From contig JAZJZX010000010.1 of the NCBI GenBank assembly GCA_040389445.1, positions 1 through 64,000 of the forward strand: a stretch of 64,000 bases of DNA. The letters run 5' to 3'. The notes below the pieces were generated by a model. It did no database searches. It saw nothing but the letters and a program-made list of their open reading frames with translations, and was not told the origin of the DNA. Of the stretch, positions 43,664 to 51,027 are shown piece after piece. The stretch comes from UBA5189 sp040389445 (GTDB taxonomy: Bacteria; Chloroflexota; Limnocylindria; Limnocylindrales; CSP1-4). Made by a program: the position numbers and the translations under genes. Within the stretch, counting starts at the first letter, position 1. Each line of letters opens with the position of its first letter.

Positions 43664-44820
43664 AGCGTGACCTCTTCGCCCGCGAGGAGAAGCCGTCCAA
43701 GCCGCAGGACGTCGCGAGCCTCGGCCGCGCCGTCGGCGTCCCTGGCCGCCTCGAGTTCGGCGATCGCGGCCTCGACGTCCCGGACGAACGCCCCGAGGAT
43801 CGTGTCCTCGGGCGGCAGGGGACCCTCCGACAACGGCGGCACCGAGCGATCCCTGACCCGGATCTTGAGGAACCGACCGGCCAGTGCCGCCTCGATCTCC
43901 TCCTGCCGGACGTCGAGGGCATCCGGTCTGATTCCGATGAGGCGGACGTCGAGCACCAGGTCCTCGTTTGCCCGCGCGGCGAGCTGCTCGATCAGTGCCG
44001 GCTGTGATGCGATGCCCGCTGCGTCGATCTCCACCTTTTCGAAGACGGTCCGTCCAACGCGCCGTTCCTCGACCTGGACGTCCCGCTTGCCGTTGTGCAG
44101 ATCGAGGGTCACCAGCAACACGTTGCCCGCCCGATCCTGGTCCAGGGCCACGGGCTCCGGCGCCCCGGCGTAGGCATGGACGGTCCGGCCGGCCTTGCCC
44201 CGACTCGAGGAGTGCCAGTGTCCGAGCGCCAGGTAGTCCAGCTTGCTGGCCGCGATCTCCTCGGTCGTGATCACGACCTCGTCGTGCTCGGTCTGATTGG
44301 GGATGCTGATGGAACCGTGGATCAGGCCGACGTGCCAGGTGGACGGATCCGCAGTCACGTCGAGCCCGGCCAGCGGCGAGTGTGGCGCTCGCTTCGTGGC
44401 GAAGACCTGCGCATGGACCGTGAGGTCGAGGGGCTCGAACCGAACCGAGGTCTGTTCGGGTGTGAGCACGGTGACGAAGTCCGGACCGCCTTCGCCGGCC
44501 AGGGCGGGAAGGTTGTAGGAACGGTAGATCGACGCGCGGTCGTAGACGTCGTGGGTGCCGGGGATCAGGACGGTTCGAATACGCGCCTCGATGAGCCTCC
44601 GCAGCTCCGCGGCGACCCGATCGACAGACCGCCTGGGCTGAACGTTGGAGTCGAAGAGATCGCCCGCGATCAGGAACAGATCCACCTTCTCGTCGATGGC
44701 GAGATCAACGCTGGCGCGGAACGCCGCGAACTGCCGTTCTCGCTGGGCGGTCGCCTGCTCACCGAGGTCGGCGTGTCGCGCGCCGAGGTGCACGTCGGCG
44801 GTGTGGAGCAGTCGAAGCAT
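43660..44820 (-). CDS. SbcD/Mre11-like DNA repair nuclease (metallophosphoesterase)
   Basis: A 386-residue calcineurin-type phosphoesterase of the SbcD/Mre11/YhaO group. The five metal motifs are visible: LLHTADVHLGA, LIAGDLFDSN, LIPGTHDVYD (Thr replaces the usual Asn of GNHD), IHGSI and ALGHWH. A capping domain follows from about 290. ATG at 44820 begins the domain and has GGGAGGG upstream. It is coupled to the ATPase gene by a four-base overlap. DNA end processing is the family role. Confidence 0.88.
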   Translation of the reverse strand: MLRLLHTADVHLGARHADLGEQATAQRERQFAAFRASVDLAIDEKVDLFLIAGDLFDSNVQPRRSVDRVAAELRRLIEARIRTVLIPGTHDVYDRASIYRSYNLPALAGEGGPDFVTVLTPEQTSVRFEPLDLTVHAQVFATKRAPHSPLAGLDVTADPSTWHVGLIHGSISIPNQTEHDEVVITTEEIAASKLDYLALGHWHSSSRGKAGRTVHAYAGAPEPVALDQDRAGNVLLVTLDLHNGKRDVQVEERRVGRTVFEKVEIDAAGIASQPALIEQLAARANEDLVLDVRLIGIRPDALDVRQEEIEAALAGRFLKIRVRDRSVPPLSEGPLPPEDTILGAFVRDVEAAIAELEAARDADGAAEARDVLRLGRLLLAGEEVTL

Positions 44821-45235
44821 CCGGTCCCTGGGCCCTCCCCTGCCAGTTCGTTTGCGACGCGACGGAATCGGGGTGCCCGAGCCCGCTCGGGCCGACGGAC
44901 GCCACCTTCCCGGCAACTTCCGACGGCCCCGCGGGTCCCGACAAACGAGGCGCCCCCATTGCTCCTCGCCTGTCGCCCGAACCGTCGGCGATCATTGTGA
45001 CAGGTAGCCTGTCACGGCTTCTCCCGTTCTCCGCGACGGACGGTCGGCGATGCGTCGACCGGCCGGATCGCCGATCCGATGTATCCTCAAGATCAACGAT
45101 TGATCCGGTGCGCCCCGCCCAAGGGACTCCACATCGGCACCAAGGGTCGCGCGGCCCCGGCCTGACGCCGAAGTCGCGGTCCCGCCGATCCCGCGGAGCG
45201 CACCACGCTGAACATCGCGCTCGGGAGGCAACCCA
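44821..45235. promoter_or_regulatory. Intergenic region with two perfect inverted repeats
   Basis: No gene is evident in these 415 bases between the leftward nuclease gene and the rightward zinc-ribbon gene. Two exact inverted repeats stand out: gtgacagg-tag-cctgtcac at 44997-45015 and gatcaa-cga-ttgatc at 45091-45105. TATCCT (about 45082-45087) between them is a possible -10 box for the zinc-ribbon gene, which would give a leader of about 140 bases. The repeats are good operator candidates. Confidence 0.45.
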
Positions 45236-45568
45236 GTGACCTACGCGGATCGGACGCTCAGCTGCGTCGACTGCAGCCAGGAATTCATCCATTCGGCCGA
45301 CGATCAGAAGTACTACGCCGAGAAGGGATTCTCCTCCGAGCCCAAGCGTTGCGTGTCCTGTCGCGCCAGCCGCCGTGCTGCCCGGGACGGCGGCGGCTAC
45401 GACGCCCAGGATCTCGGCGGACCCCGTGGCTACGAGAGCGGCGGCGGGCGTGAGTTCTTTGCCGTCCTCTGCTCCGAGTGCGGCAACCAGGCCCAGGTTC
45501 CGTTCCGTCCACGGATGGATCGACCCGTCTACTGCTCGGATTGCTTCAGGAAGGTCCGCCCGGACTGA
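45236..45568 (+). CDS. Small protein with two zinc-ribbon (CxxC) modules
   Basis: A 110-residue protein with two four-cysteine modules: Cys10/Cys13/Cys39/Cys42 (LSCVDCSQEF...KRCVSC) and Cys79/Cys82/Cys100/Cys103 (VLCSECGNQAQVPF...YCSDC). The first is the probable zinc-binding domain (zf-ProbZF type) and the second resembles the CxxCxxxC DNA-binding ribbons found next to each other in Chloroflexota and candidate phyla. A Gly-rich linker joins them. Start is GTG with GGGAGG seven bases upstream. DNA or RNA binding is likely; the target is unknown. Confidence 0.8.
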   Translation: MTYADRTLSCVDCSQEFIHSADDQKYYAEKGFSSEPKRCVSCRASRRAARDGGGYDAQDLGGPRGYESGGGREFFAVLCSECGNQAQVPFRPRMDRPVYCSDCFRKVRPD

Positions 45569-45666
45569 CCGCACCGCGGGACTGAGGGCGTGTGAATGAA
45601 CTCCACCACTCGGACTGACCCGTTCGCGCCATAGAACCTGTCATCGGCCCGCGGCACCATCGCGCC

Positions 45667-45747
45667 ATGCCGTCGATGATCGAGTTGGACAATGCGGAGT
45701 GGGCGCTCGTCGAGGACCTGTTCGACCCGCCTGGACGCGAGGGCCAC
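45667..45747 (+). pseudogene. N-terminal relic of an IS5-family transposase
   Basis: The 27 codons from the ATG, MPSMIELDNAEWALVEDLFD followed by PPGREG, match the DUF4096 N-terminus of IS5/IS427-type transposases. Similarity stops at about 45747 and no catalytic DDE part remains, so the insertion sequence was almost entirely deleted. The sequence gagggcgtgtgaatgaactcc near 45584 could be the old left terminal repeat; I could not find a matching right end. Confidence 0.65.
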
Positions 45748-45828
45748 GCGGGCGTGGAAAGCGTCCTCGGTCCAACGCCCTCGCGCACGACGACCGTGCC
45801 GTCGCGGGACCGCCGGCCCGGCAATAGC

Positions 45829-45869
45829 TTGACATTTTACCGCCAGCGGTAATACTCACCACTATTACC
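45829..45869 (+). promoter_or_regulatory. TTGACA/TAATAC promoter overlapped by two inverted repeats, upstream of fic
   Basis: TTGACA at 45829-45834 is a perfect -35 box; TAATAC at 45850-45855 lies 15 bases on (AATACT gives 16). This is the best sigma-70 promoter in the window. Two perfect inverted repeats overlap it: taccgc-ca-gcggta at 45838-45851, in the spacer, and ggtaat-(10)-attacc at 45848-45869, over the -10 box and start site. A regulator bound there would block polymerase. GGAG follows at 45870, five bases before the fic ATG. Confidence 0.7.
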
Positions 45870-45878
45870 GGAGCCCTC

Positions 45879-46973
45879 ATGCGATACCGACTGCGCGGAC
45901 GCGCCCTTGCCAAGCCGCTTGCCTATCTCGACCAGCGACGCTGGCTGTTCGACAACCTGCCAATCGACCCCACCCACGCGGAGTGGATGCGTCGCCGCGC
46001 CTGGGTGCGGACCATCCACGGCACAGCCCGAATCGAGGGCAACACCGCGTCCGACGTCGAGGTCGAGGCGCTGCTCGCCGGCGAGGGCTCGACGAAGGTC
46101 AGCGACAAGGCGGCTCGCGAGATCATCGGCACACGTGACGCGCTGACGCTCGCCGACGAACTCGCCGCCACGAGCGTTGTTCCCGATGAGGCCGTCATCA
46201 GAGAGCTGCATCGGCGGGTGTTGTGGAACCAGAGCCCGCTGCTCACGCCAGGCGAGTATCGCCGTGGCGAGAACCGCATCGTCGATGCGGACGGCAACCC
46301 GATCTTCAGGACGCCCCCATCTGGCGACGTCCCCGATCTGATGCACGAGTTTGCAGCCTGGCTCGCCACGGCACCCAAGCGTCACGCTCCTTCTATCGTC
46401 GCGGCCCTCGCCCACCTCGAGTTCGTCGCCATCCACCCGTTCAACGACGGCAATGGCCGGACCGCTCGCGCGATCGCGCGGCTGATCCTCGTGCGCCACG
46501 GCTACGCCCTCGGCGGTCTGGTCTCGCTCGACGCTCAACTCGATCTGGACCGATCTGCCTACTTCTCCGCCATCCGCGACGCTGTCGGCCAGGACTACGT
46601 GCCGGGGTATGACGCCACGCCCTTCGCCCACTACTTCGTGACGTCGATCACCCGCTCGGCCGATCACGTGCTGGCAAGGCTCAGAGGCCTCGGCGATGTC
46701 ATGGTCGAGATCCGCCGGGCGATTGCAGATGGGTCGCTTCCGCCCGCGATGATCGACGGGCTGGCCTACGCGTGGGTCAATCGGCACCTGCGAGCCGGGG
46801 ACTACATCCGCCTCACGGGTCGGTCGCCACAGAACACGACACGAGACCTCGAGGCCGCGGTGAAGGATGGTTGGTTGCGAGCCACCGGCGAGAAGCGGGG
46901 ACGCTACTACGTGCTCGGACCGGCGTTGCTGAAGACGCCAGCGGAGGGTGAGATCGTCTCACCATCCGCATAG
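45879..46973 (+). CDS. fic: Fic-domain protein (AMPylase type) with built-in inhibitory helix
   Basis: Fic enzymes transfer AMP or related groups from nucleotides to protein hydroxyls. The 364-residue protein has an N-terminal Fic_N region, the active-site motif HPFNDGNGRTARAIAR with catalytic His186, and a C-terminal winged-helix-like domain (about 295-345). Thr49-Ala-Arg-Ile-Glu53-Gly54 fits the inhibitory motif (S/T)xxxE(G/N) placed N-terminally, the class II arrangement in which Glu53 would hold the enzyme off until displaced. No separate antitoxin gene is present, which agrees with self-inhibition. Target unknown. Its strong promoter and nearby IS relic suggest acquisition by transfer. 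Confidence 0.9.
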   Translation: MRYRLRGRALAKPLAYLDQRRWLFDNLPIDPTHAEWMRRRAWVRTIHGTARIEGNTASDVEVEALLAGEGSTKVSDKAAREIIGTRDALTLADELAATSVVPDEAVIRELHRRVLWNQSPLLTPGEYRRGENRIVDADGNPIFRTPPSGDVPDLMHEFAAWLATAPKRHAPSIVAALAHLEFVAIHPFNDGNGRTARAIARLILVRHGYALGGLVSLDAQLDLDRSAYFSAIRDAVGQDYVPGYDATPFAHYFVTSITRSADHVLARLRGLGDVMVEIRRAIADGSLPPAMIDGLAYAWVNRHLRAGDYIRLTGRSPQNTTRDLEAAVKDGWLRATGEKRGRYYVLGPALLKTPAEGEIVSPSA

Positions 46974-47082
46974 GGAAGCCCTGAAGACGCCACCCACCAC
47001 ACGTCCTGCCCCCCCCAGACGGAGGCTCTGGCTCCTGCCGATCTCGGGGAGCGAGTTCATTCACAAGCTCTGCGTTGCGAGG

Positions 47083-47790
47083 TCAGAGTCGAAACGTCTC
47101 ACCGCGGCGATAGCGGGCGCGATGGTGCCCGCGCCAGACGGTGACGCGTCCTCGGCCGTGGACTTCGTACAGGCCGTCCCGAACGACGGCCCCGGTGTCC
47201 TCATCGATGCCGAGGACCGCGATGTCGCGGGGCGACTGGAGCACCATGAGGGCGAGGATCGCTTCTGGCCAGGCGTCGTAATGCGGGAGCACCGCGACAC
47301 CGGGCACGACCCGCGAGGCCGCGGTCCAGCGAATGGGCCAGGGCAGCATCCCGCGCCGGAAATCGGCCTGCACCTCGGCGAGGGCCATGGCACCGGCCGA
47401 GCAGCCGGCGATCACGGCGCCGCGGGCCTGCGCTGCTCGAATGGCCTCACCGAGCGGGCTCCCACCGAGGACGGCGCTGAGATGGGCGGGCTTGCCGCCC
47501 GACAGATAGACCAGATCGGCCTCGCCGATCGCCTGCAGGGCAGCGGCGTCGGCTGCCTCCTCGACCGTCCGGACGAGGACGGCTTCAACCTCGGCACCGA
47601 GGGCGGCGAAATGCGCTCGGCCCATCTCGGCCCAGCCGAGGAATACCGCCTCGCCATCGGGAGCGCTTGCCGTCGGCAGGATCGCGACCCGCGGACGCGC
47701 GCGGGAGATGCCCTCGAGCAGGGCTCGATCCAGGGCGTCCATTCCAGGCAGGAACTCGCCGGCACCGATGAGTGCTACAGGTCCGGGCAT
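47083..47790 (-). CDS. Peptidase S51 / cyanophycinase-like protein
   Basis: A 235-residue protein of the S51 family in the class I glutamine amidotransferase-like fold. The nucleophile Ser lies in VIAGCSAGAMALAEVQ, preceded by LVYLSGGKPAHL, and His in VLPHYDAWPEA. Relatives are Asp-dipeptidases and cyanophycinases. No cyanophycin synthetase is in the window, so dipeptide hydrolysis is the safer guess. ATG at 47790 has TAGACT seven bases upstream, and diverges from an MFS gene. Confidence 0.83.
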   Translation of the reverse strand: MPGPVALIGAGEFLPGMDALDRALLEGISRARPRVAILPTASAPDGEAVFLGWAEMGRAHFAALGAEVEAVLVRTVEEAADAAALQAIGEADLVYLSGGKPAHLSAVLGGSPLGEAIRAAQARGAVIAGCSAGAMALAEVQADFRRGMLPWPIRWTAASRVVPGVAVLPHYDAWPEAILALMVLQSPRDIAVLGIDEDTGAVVRDGLYEVHGRGRVTVWRGHHRARYRRGETFRL

Positions 47791-47797
47791 GGGTTGG

Positions 47798-47840
47798 AGT
47801 CTAGCCGTCCGCCGCGATCGCCAGAGGAGCACCCTACACT
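47798..47840. promoter_or_regulatory. Divergent leaderless -10 boxes (S51 peptidase / MFS)
   Basis: TAGACT on the minus strand (47798-47803) ends seven bases before the peptidase ATG and TACACT on the plus strand (47835-47840) ends six bases before the MFS ATG. Only 56 bases separate the two start codons and no Shine-Dalgarno sequence precedes either. Confidence 0.5.
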
Positions 47841-47846
47841 CCGCCA

Positions 47847-49421
47847 ATGACCTCCTCGTCGCGTGGCGCGCTCGCCGCCGCAATCATCGGGTCGGCGATC
47901 GTGTTCCTCGACGGCACCATCGTGAACATCGCCCTGCCGCGGATCGGCGCAACGCTGCCGGCCGTCACGATCGGGGTCCTGGAGGGCCAGGTCTACGTCG
48001 TCGCCGGCTACATGGCGACGCTGGCGGCCTTCCTGCTGCTCGCGGGCGCCCTCGGCGACCGGTACGGGCGGCGCCGGATCTTCCTGCTCGGGCTGGCCGG
48101 CTTCGGCGTCACCTCGGTGGTCTGCGGGCTGGCGCCGTCCCTCGACGTGCTCGCGGCCGCGCGCCTCCTCCAGGGGGTCGCCGGTGCGCTGCTGGTGCCC
48201 GGTTCCCTGGCGATCATCACGGCCACGTTCGAGGGTGCCGACCGTGGCCGGGCATTCGGGATCTGGGCCGCGTGGACGTCGGCGGTCGCGATCTTCGGCC
48301 CGCCGGTCGGGGGAACCCTGGTCGAGCTGTACGGCTGGCAGAGCATCTTCCTGGTGAACGCGCCGCTCGTCGTCGTTGGCGTCGTGCTCACCCTCCGGTA
48401 CGTTCCCGACCTTCGGCCGATCACCGACCGGACACGCTTCGATTGGCTGGGCGCGCTCGTGGCGGCGGTCGCCGTCGGTGGTCTGTCCTTCGGGGCCATT
48501 CGTGGACAGCAGGTTGCGTGGACCGAGCCGGGTCCGCTGGTGATGCTCGGGGTGGGACTCGTCGCCGTGGTGGTCTTTCCGGTGCTCATGGTTCGGCGTC
48601 GCGATCCACTCGTCCCGCCGGAACTCTTCCGGAATCGAACCTTCACCGCGATCAACATCTCGACCGTGCTGATCTATGCCGCCCTGTACGTACTGCTCTA
48701 CATGCAGAGCCTGTTCCTGCAGGGCGTCCTCGGCTACTCGCCCCTCGGAGCGGCCCTGATCGGCCTGCCCACCGGGATTGCGCTGGCGCTGATCTCGGCC
48801 TGGGCCGGGGTGCTGGCCGGGCGCTACGGTCCGCGACGCTTCCTCGTCGGCGGTCCGCTGGTGATGGCCGCAGGCACGCTCTGGTGGCTCCGGGTTCCGA
48901 GCGATTCGACCCCGTGGCTCGCCCAGGCCGGCGACCCGGCATCGCTCGTCCCCCCGCTCGCGGCGTTCATCGATCCCCTCCCGGCGATCCTGGGTTTTGG
49001 CATCGGAATCGCCTTCGTCGTGGCCCCGCTGACCTCCACGCTGATGAGCGCCGTTGCCGTCGAGCGGGCGGGGCTGGCGTCGGCGATCAACAACGCGCTG
49101 TCTCGTGTCGGGCAGCCGCTGGCGTCGGCCGTGATCTTCATCCTGATCACGGAGCGCTTCTACGCGTCACTCGCGGCAGCGGTGCCGGGCCTCGATTCTC
49201 GTTCCGGCGACCTTCGGGCGGCCGTGCAGCCGCTGAACGCACCGGATCCGTCCGTCGGGACAGCCATCGAGCAGGCCGCACGGCTCGCGTCGACGGAGTC
49301 CTTCCACGCCACGATCCTGGTGGTCGCCGGGCTGCTGCTGGCCGGCGCCTGGGTCAATTGGCGAGGGCTGCGGCCAGATGAGCCGGCGATCGGCGAGCCG
49401 TTGCGCTCGCCCGCCCGCTGA
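47847..49421 (+). CDS. MFS transporter of the 14-helix DHA2 (EmrB/QacA) drug exporter type
   Basis: A 524-residue proton-driven multidrug exporter candidate with about 14 helices. Motif D1 is in FLDGTIVNIALPRIGATLP, motif A is GALGDRYGRRRIFLLGLAGF, and motif C is seen as AIFGPPVGGTLVELYGWQSIF. A periplasmic/extracellular loop of about 50 residues precedes the last helix, as in this family. No regulator gene adjoins it; the divergent neighbour is a peptidase. Confidence 0.9.
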   Translation: MTSSSRGALAAAIIGSAIVFLDGTIVNIALPRIGATLPAVTIGVLEGQVYVVAGYMATLAAFLLLAGALGDRYGRRRIFLLGLAGFGVTSVVCGLAPSLDVLAAARLLQGVAGALLVPGSLAIITATFEGADRGRAFGIWAAWTSAVAIFGPPVGGTLVELYGWQSIFLVNAPLVVVGVVLTLRYVPDLRPITDRTRFDWLGALVAAVAVGGLSFGAIRGQQVAWTEPGPLVMLGVGLVAVVVFPVLMVRRRDPLVPPELFRNRTFTAINISTVLIYAALYVLLYMQSLFLQGVLGYSPLGAALIGLPTGIALALISAWAGVLAGRYGPRRFLVGGPLVMAAGTLWWLRVPSDSTPWLAQAGDPASLVPPLAAFIDPLPAILGFGIGIAFVVAPLTSTLMSAVAVERAGLASAINNALSRVGQPLASAVIFILITERFYASLAAAVPGLDSRSGDLRAAVQPLNAPDPSVGTAIEQAARLASTESFHATILVVAGLLLAGAWVNWRGLRPDEPAIGEPLRSPAR

Positions 49422-49551
49422 AGCGTCGGGCGAGCGCCGCAGCACCTGGCCGGAGGCGACGTTCATGAGCGCCCGTTTGCGTTGACCAGGTAGACGCGCA
49501 ACGCGCATGATCGCGACGCCCAGTCAAGGACATCGATTTCGGGAGGGGAGA

Positions 49552-50322
49552 ATGGCGCTCTTCGGCGGCAAATCATCGTCGCAGCTCACGCTGACGGACG
49601 CGCTCATGGTTGGATTCCGGATGGTCCTCCAGCCCAACTTCATCATCCCGATCATCGTGATCGGCGTCATCGTCAATCTCGTCGTGATCGCGGCGATCGT
49701 GCCGATCGTGCTCGGGCTCGTGCTCGGCGGGTCGACGGGCAACGCCGCGGTCATCGGCGGCGCGATCGTTGCCGGGATCCTCGGCGCGGTCATCGCGGGC
49801 ATCATCGGCGGCCTGATCCTCAATCTCTACGGTCAGGTCTGGGCCACGATGGCCAGCGTCGGCGACGCGCCGGCGGTCAACGCCACCTTCACCCGCGTCG
49901 GCGAGCGATGGATCGGCATCCTCGGGGCGGGCATCATCACCGGCGGCATCACGCTTGGGATCATCATCGTCGGCGGCATCGTGGCCGCCACCCTCGGCGC
50001 GCTCGGCGCGCTCGTCCTGATCGTCGCCGTCGTGGCGGCGATCTACATCGGCGCCCGCCTGTCCATGAGCGGCTGGCTTGCCGCCGATGGCGCGGCCGCG
50101 ATGGACGCCGTCAAAGGATCCTGGGCGCTGACGCAGGGCAAGCTGCTCCTCATCGTCGGCTGGGGCATCGCGTTTGCGATCGTCTTCGGGATCGTCGGCG
50201 CGATCATCAGCACGATCCTCGGGATCGTCCCGGCGGTCGGCCCTGCCCTGGCCCAGGCAATCGTCTCCGGGTTCGGGTTTGGTGCCGGCGTCAGCCTCTA
50301 CCGGAAGGTCAAGGGCGACTGA
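49552..50322 (+). CDS. Glycine/isoleucine-rich polytopic membrane protein, function unknown
   Basis: A 256-residue protein with about six strongly hydrophobic, Gly/Ile/Val-rich helices, e.g. PIIVIGVIVNLVVIAAIVPI. The layout and a late AMDAVKGSWALTQGKLLLIVGW stretch resemble membrane domains of the DUF975/GlpQ-membrane-domain kind, which I hold only weakly. GGGAGGGGAG lies directly before the ATG. It stands alone between an MFS gene and a converging hydrolase. Confidence 0.7.
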   Translation: MALFGGKSSSQLTLTDALMVGFRMVLQPNFIIPIIVIGVIVNLVVIAAIVPIVLGLVLGGSTGNAAVIGGAIVAGILGAVIAGIIGGLILNLYGQVWATMASVGDAPAVNATFTRVGERWIGILGAGIITGGITLGIIIVGGIVAATLGALGALVLIVAVVAAIYIGARLSMSGWLAADGAAAMDAVKGSWALTQGKLLLIVGWGIAFAIVFGIVGAIISTILGIVPAVGPALAQAIVSGFGFGAGVSLYRKVKGD

Positions 50323-50343
50323 CCGTCAGGGCGACAAGAGCAG

Positions 50344-50371
50344 ACGGCCTCGTCAACCGGCGGGGCCGTTT
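50344..50371 (+). terminator. Possible intrinsic terminator
   Basis: acggcc (50344-50349) pairs with ggccgt (50364-50369) over a GC-rich 14-base loop and is followed by TT only. It lies 22 bases after the stop of the membrane protein gene, between converging genes. The weak U tract makes this tentative. Confidence 0.35.
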
Positions 50372-50421
50372 CGATTCAGGGTTCGTCGCTTCCAGCGTCT
50401 GGCGCTGGCTCGACGCGGGCA

Positions 50422-50979
50422 TCAATCGTCGACGCGGAATGCCTCGCCGTGGCCGGGAATGACGATGTCGACCGCGGCCAGAACGCGCCCGCGACCATGC
50501 TCGATCGCGGCCTGGTCCGAACCCAGCGGATCCACCACCGGCGTTCGATCGGCTTTCCACCACAGGTGGGTCAGGGCGTACACGGCATCGTCCGCCTCGA
50601 TGATCAGGGACGCGTCCTCCTTCGTGTGGCCGGGCGTGAGCCAGAGCCTGGTGTGCGGTGACAACGCGTACCCGTCACCATCGTGATCCAGCCACAGGTC
50701 GTCCCGGTAGCGGGCCCAGAAATCGACCACCTCGGCGTTGGGGAACAGCGCGATGTTCACGGTGTGATCGGGGTGGTGATGACTCAGGAAGACGTGGGTC
50801 ACCGCGTCGGGATGCACGCCGAGCGCCGCCAGCGGATCGAGAATCATCGATCGCGACGCCACCATGCCCGGGTCGGCAACGATGATCGCGTCGCCGTCCC
50901 GCACGAGGGTGACGGATCCGCCGACACGTCCGCCGCCGCGGACGTAGCCGGCGTGGAGCAGGTGCACGCTGGTGCGCAT
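50422..50979 (-). CDS. Metallo-beta-lactamase fold hydrolase (MBLAC1-like)
   Basis: A 185-residue MBL-fold protein with the metal motif LSHHHPDHTVNIALFP, an Asp ligand in VVADPGM, and late His residues in LTPGHTKEDASL and IPGHGEAF. The length and motif spacing resemble the short MBLAC1-like group. The substrate is unknown. TAGGAT ends six bases before the ATG. The gene diverges from a YtcJ-type amidohydrolase gene 48 bases away. Confidence 0.85.
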   Translation of the reverse strand: MRTSVHLLHAGYVRGGGRVGGSVTLVRDGDAIIVADPGMVASRSMILDPLAALGVHPDAVTHVFLSHHHPDHTVNIALFPNAEVVDFWARYRDDLWLDHDGDGYALSPHTRLWLTPGHTKEDASLIIEADDAVYALTHLWWKADRTPVVDPLGSDQAAIEHGRGRVLAAVDIVIPGHGEAFRVDD

Positions 50980-50985
50980 GCCGGG

Positions 50986-51020
50986 ATCCTAGCGCCCTGC
51001 CGGCTTCGGCACACTACATT
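50986..51020. promoter_or_regulatory. Divergent leaderless -10 boxes (MBL hydrolase / amidohydrolase)
   Basis: TAGGAT on the minus strand (50986-50991) ends six bases before the ATG at 50979, and TACATT on the plus strand (51015-51020) ends seven bases before the ATG at 51028. No ribosome binding site is seen for either gene. Confidence 0.5.
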
Positions 51021-51027
51021 GGGTGCC

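Noticed and set aside
45667..45852. 61-codon intact small gene at the IS relic
   Set aside because: Only the first 27 codons resemble anything (transposase N-terminus); the rest is random-looking and runs into the Fic promoter.
47083..47790. Cyanophycin metabolism locus
   Set aside because: S51 relatives include cyanophycinases, but there is no cyanophycin synthetase or isoaspartyl dipeptidase gene in the window.
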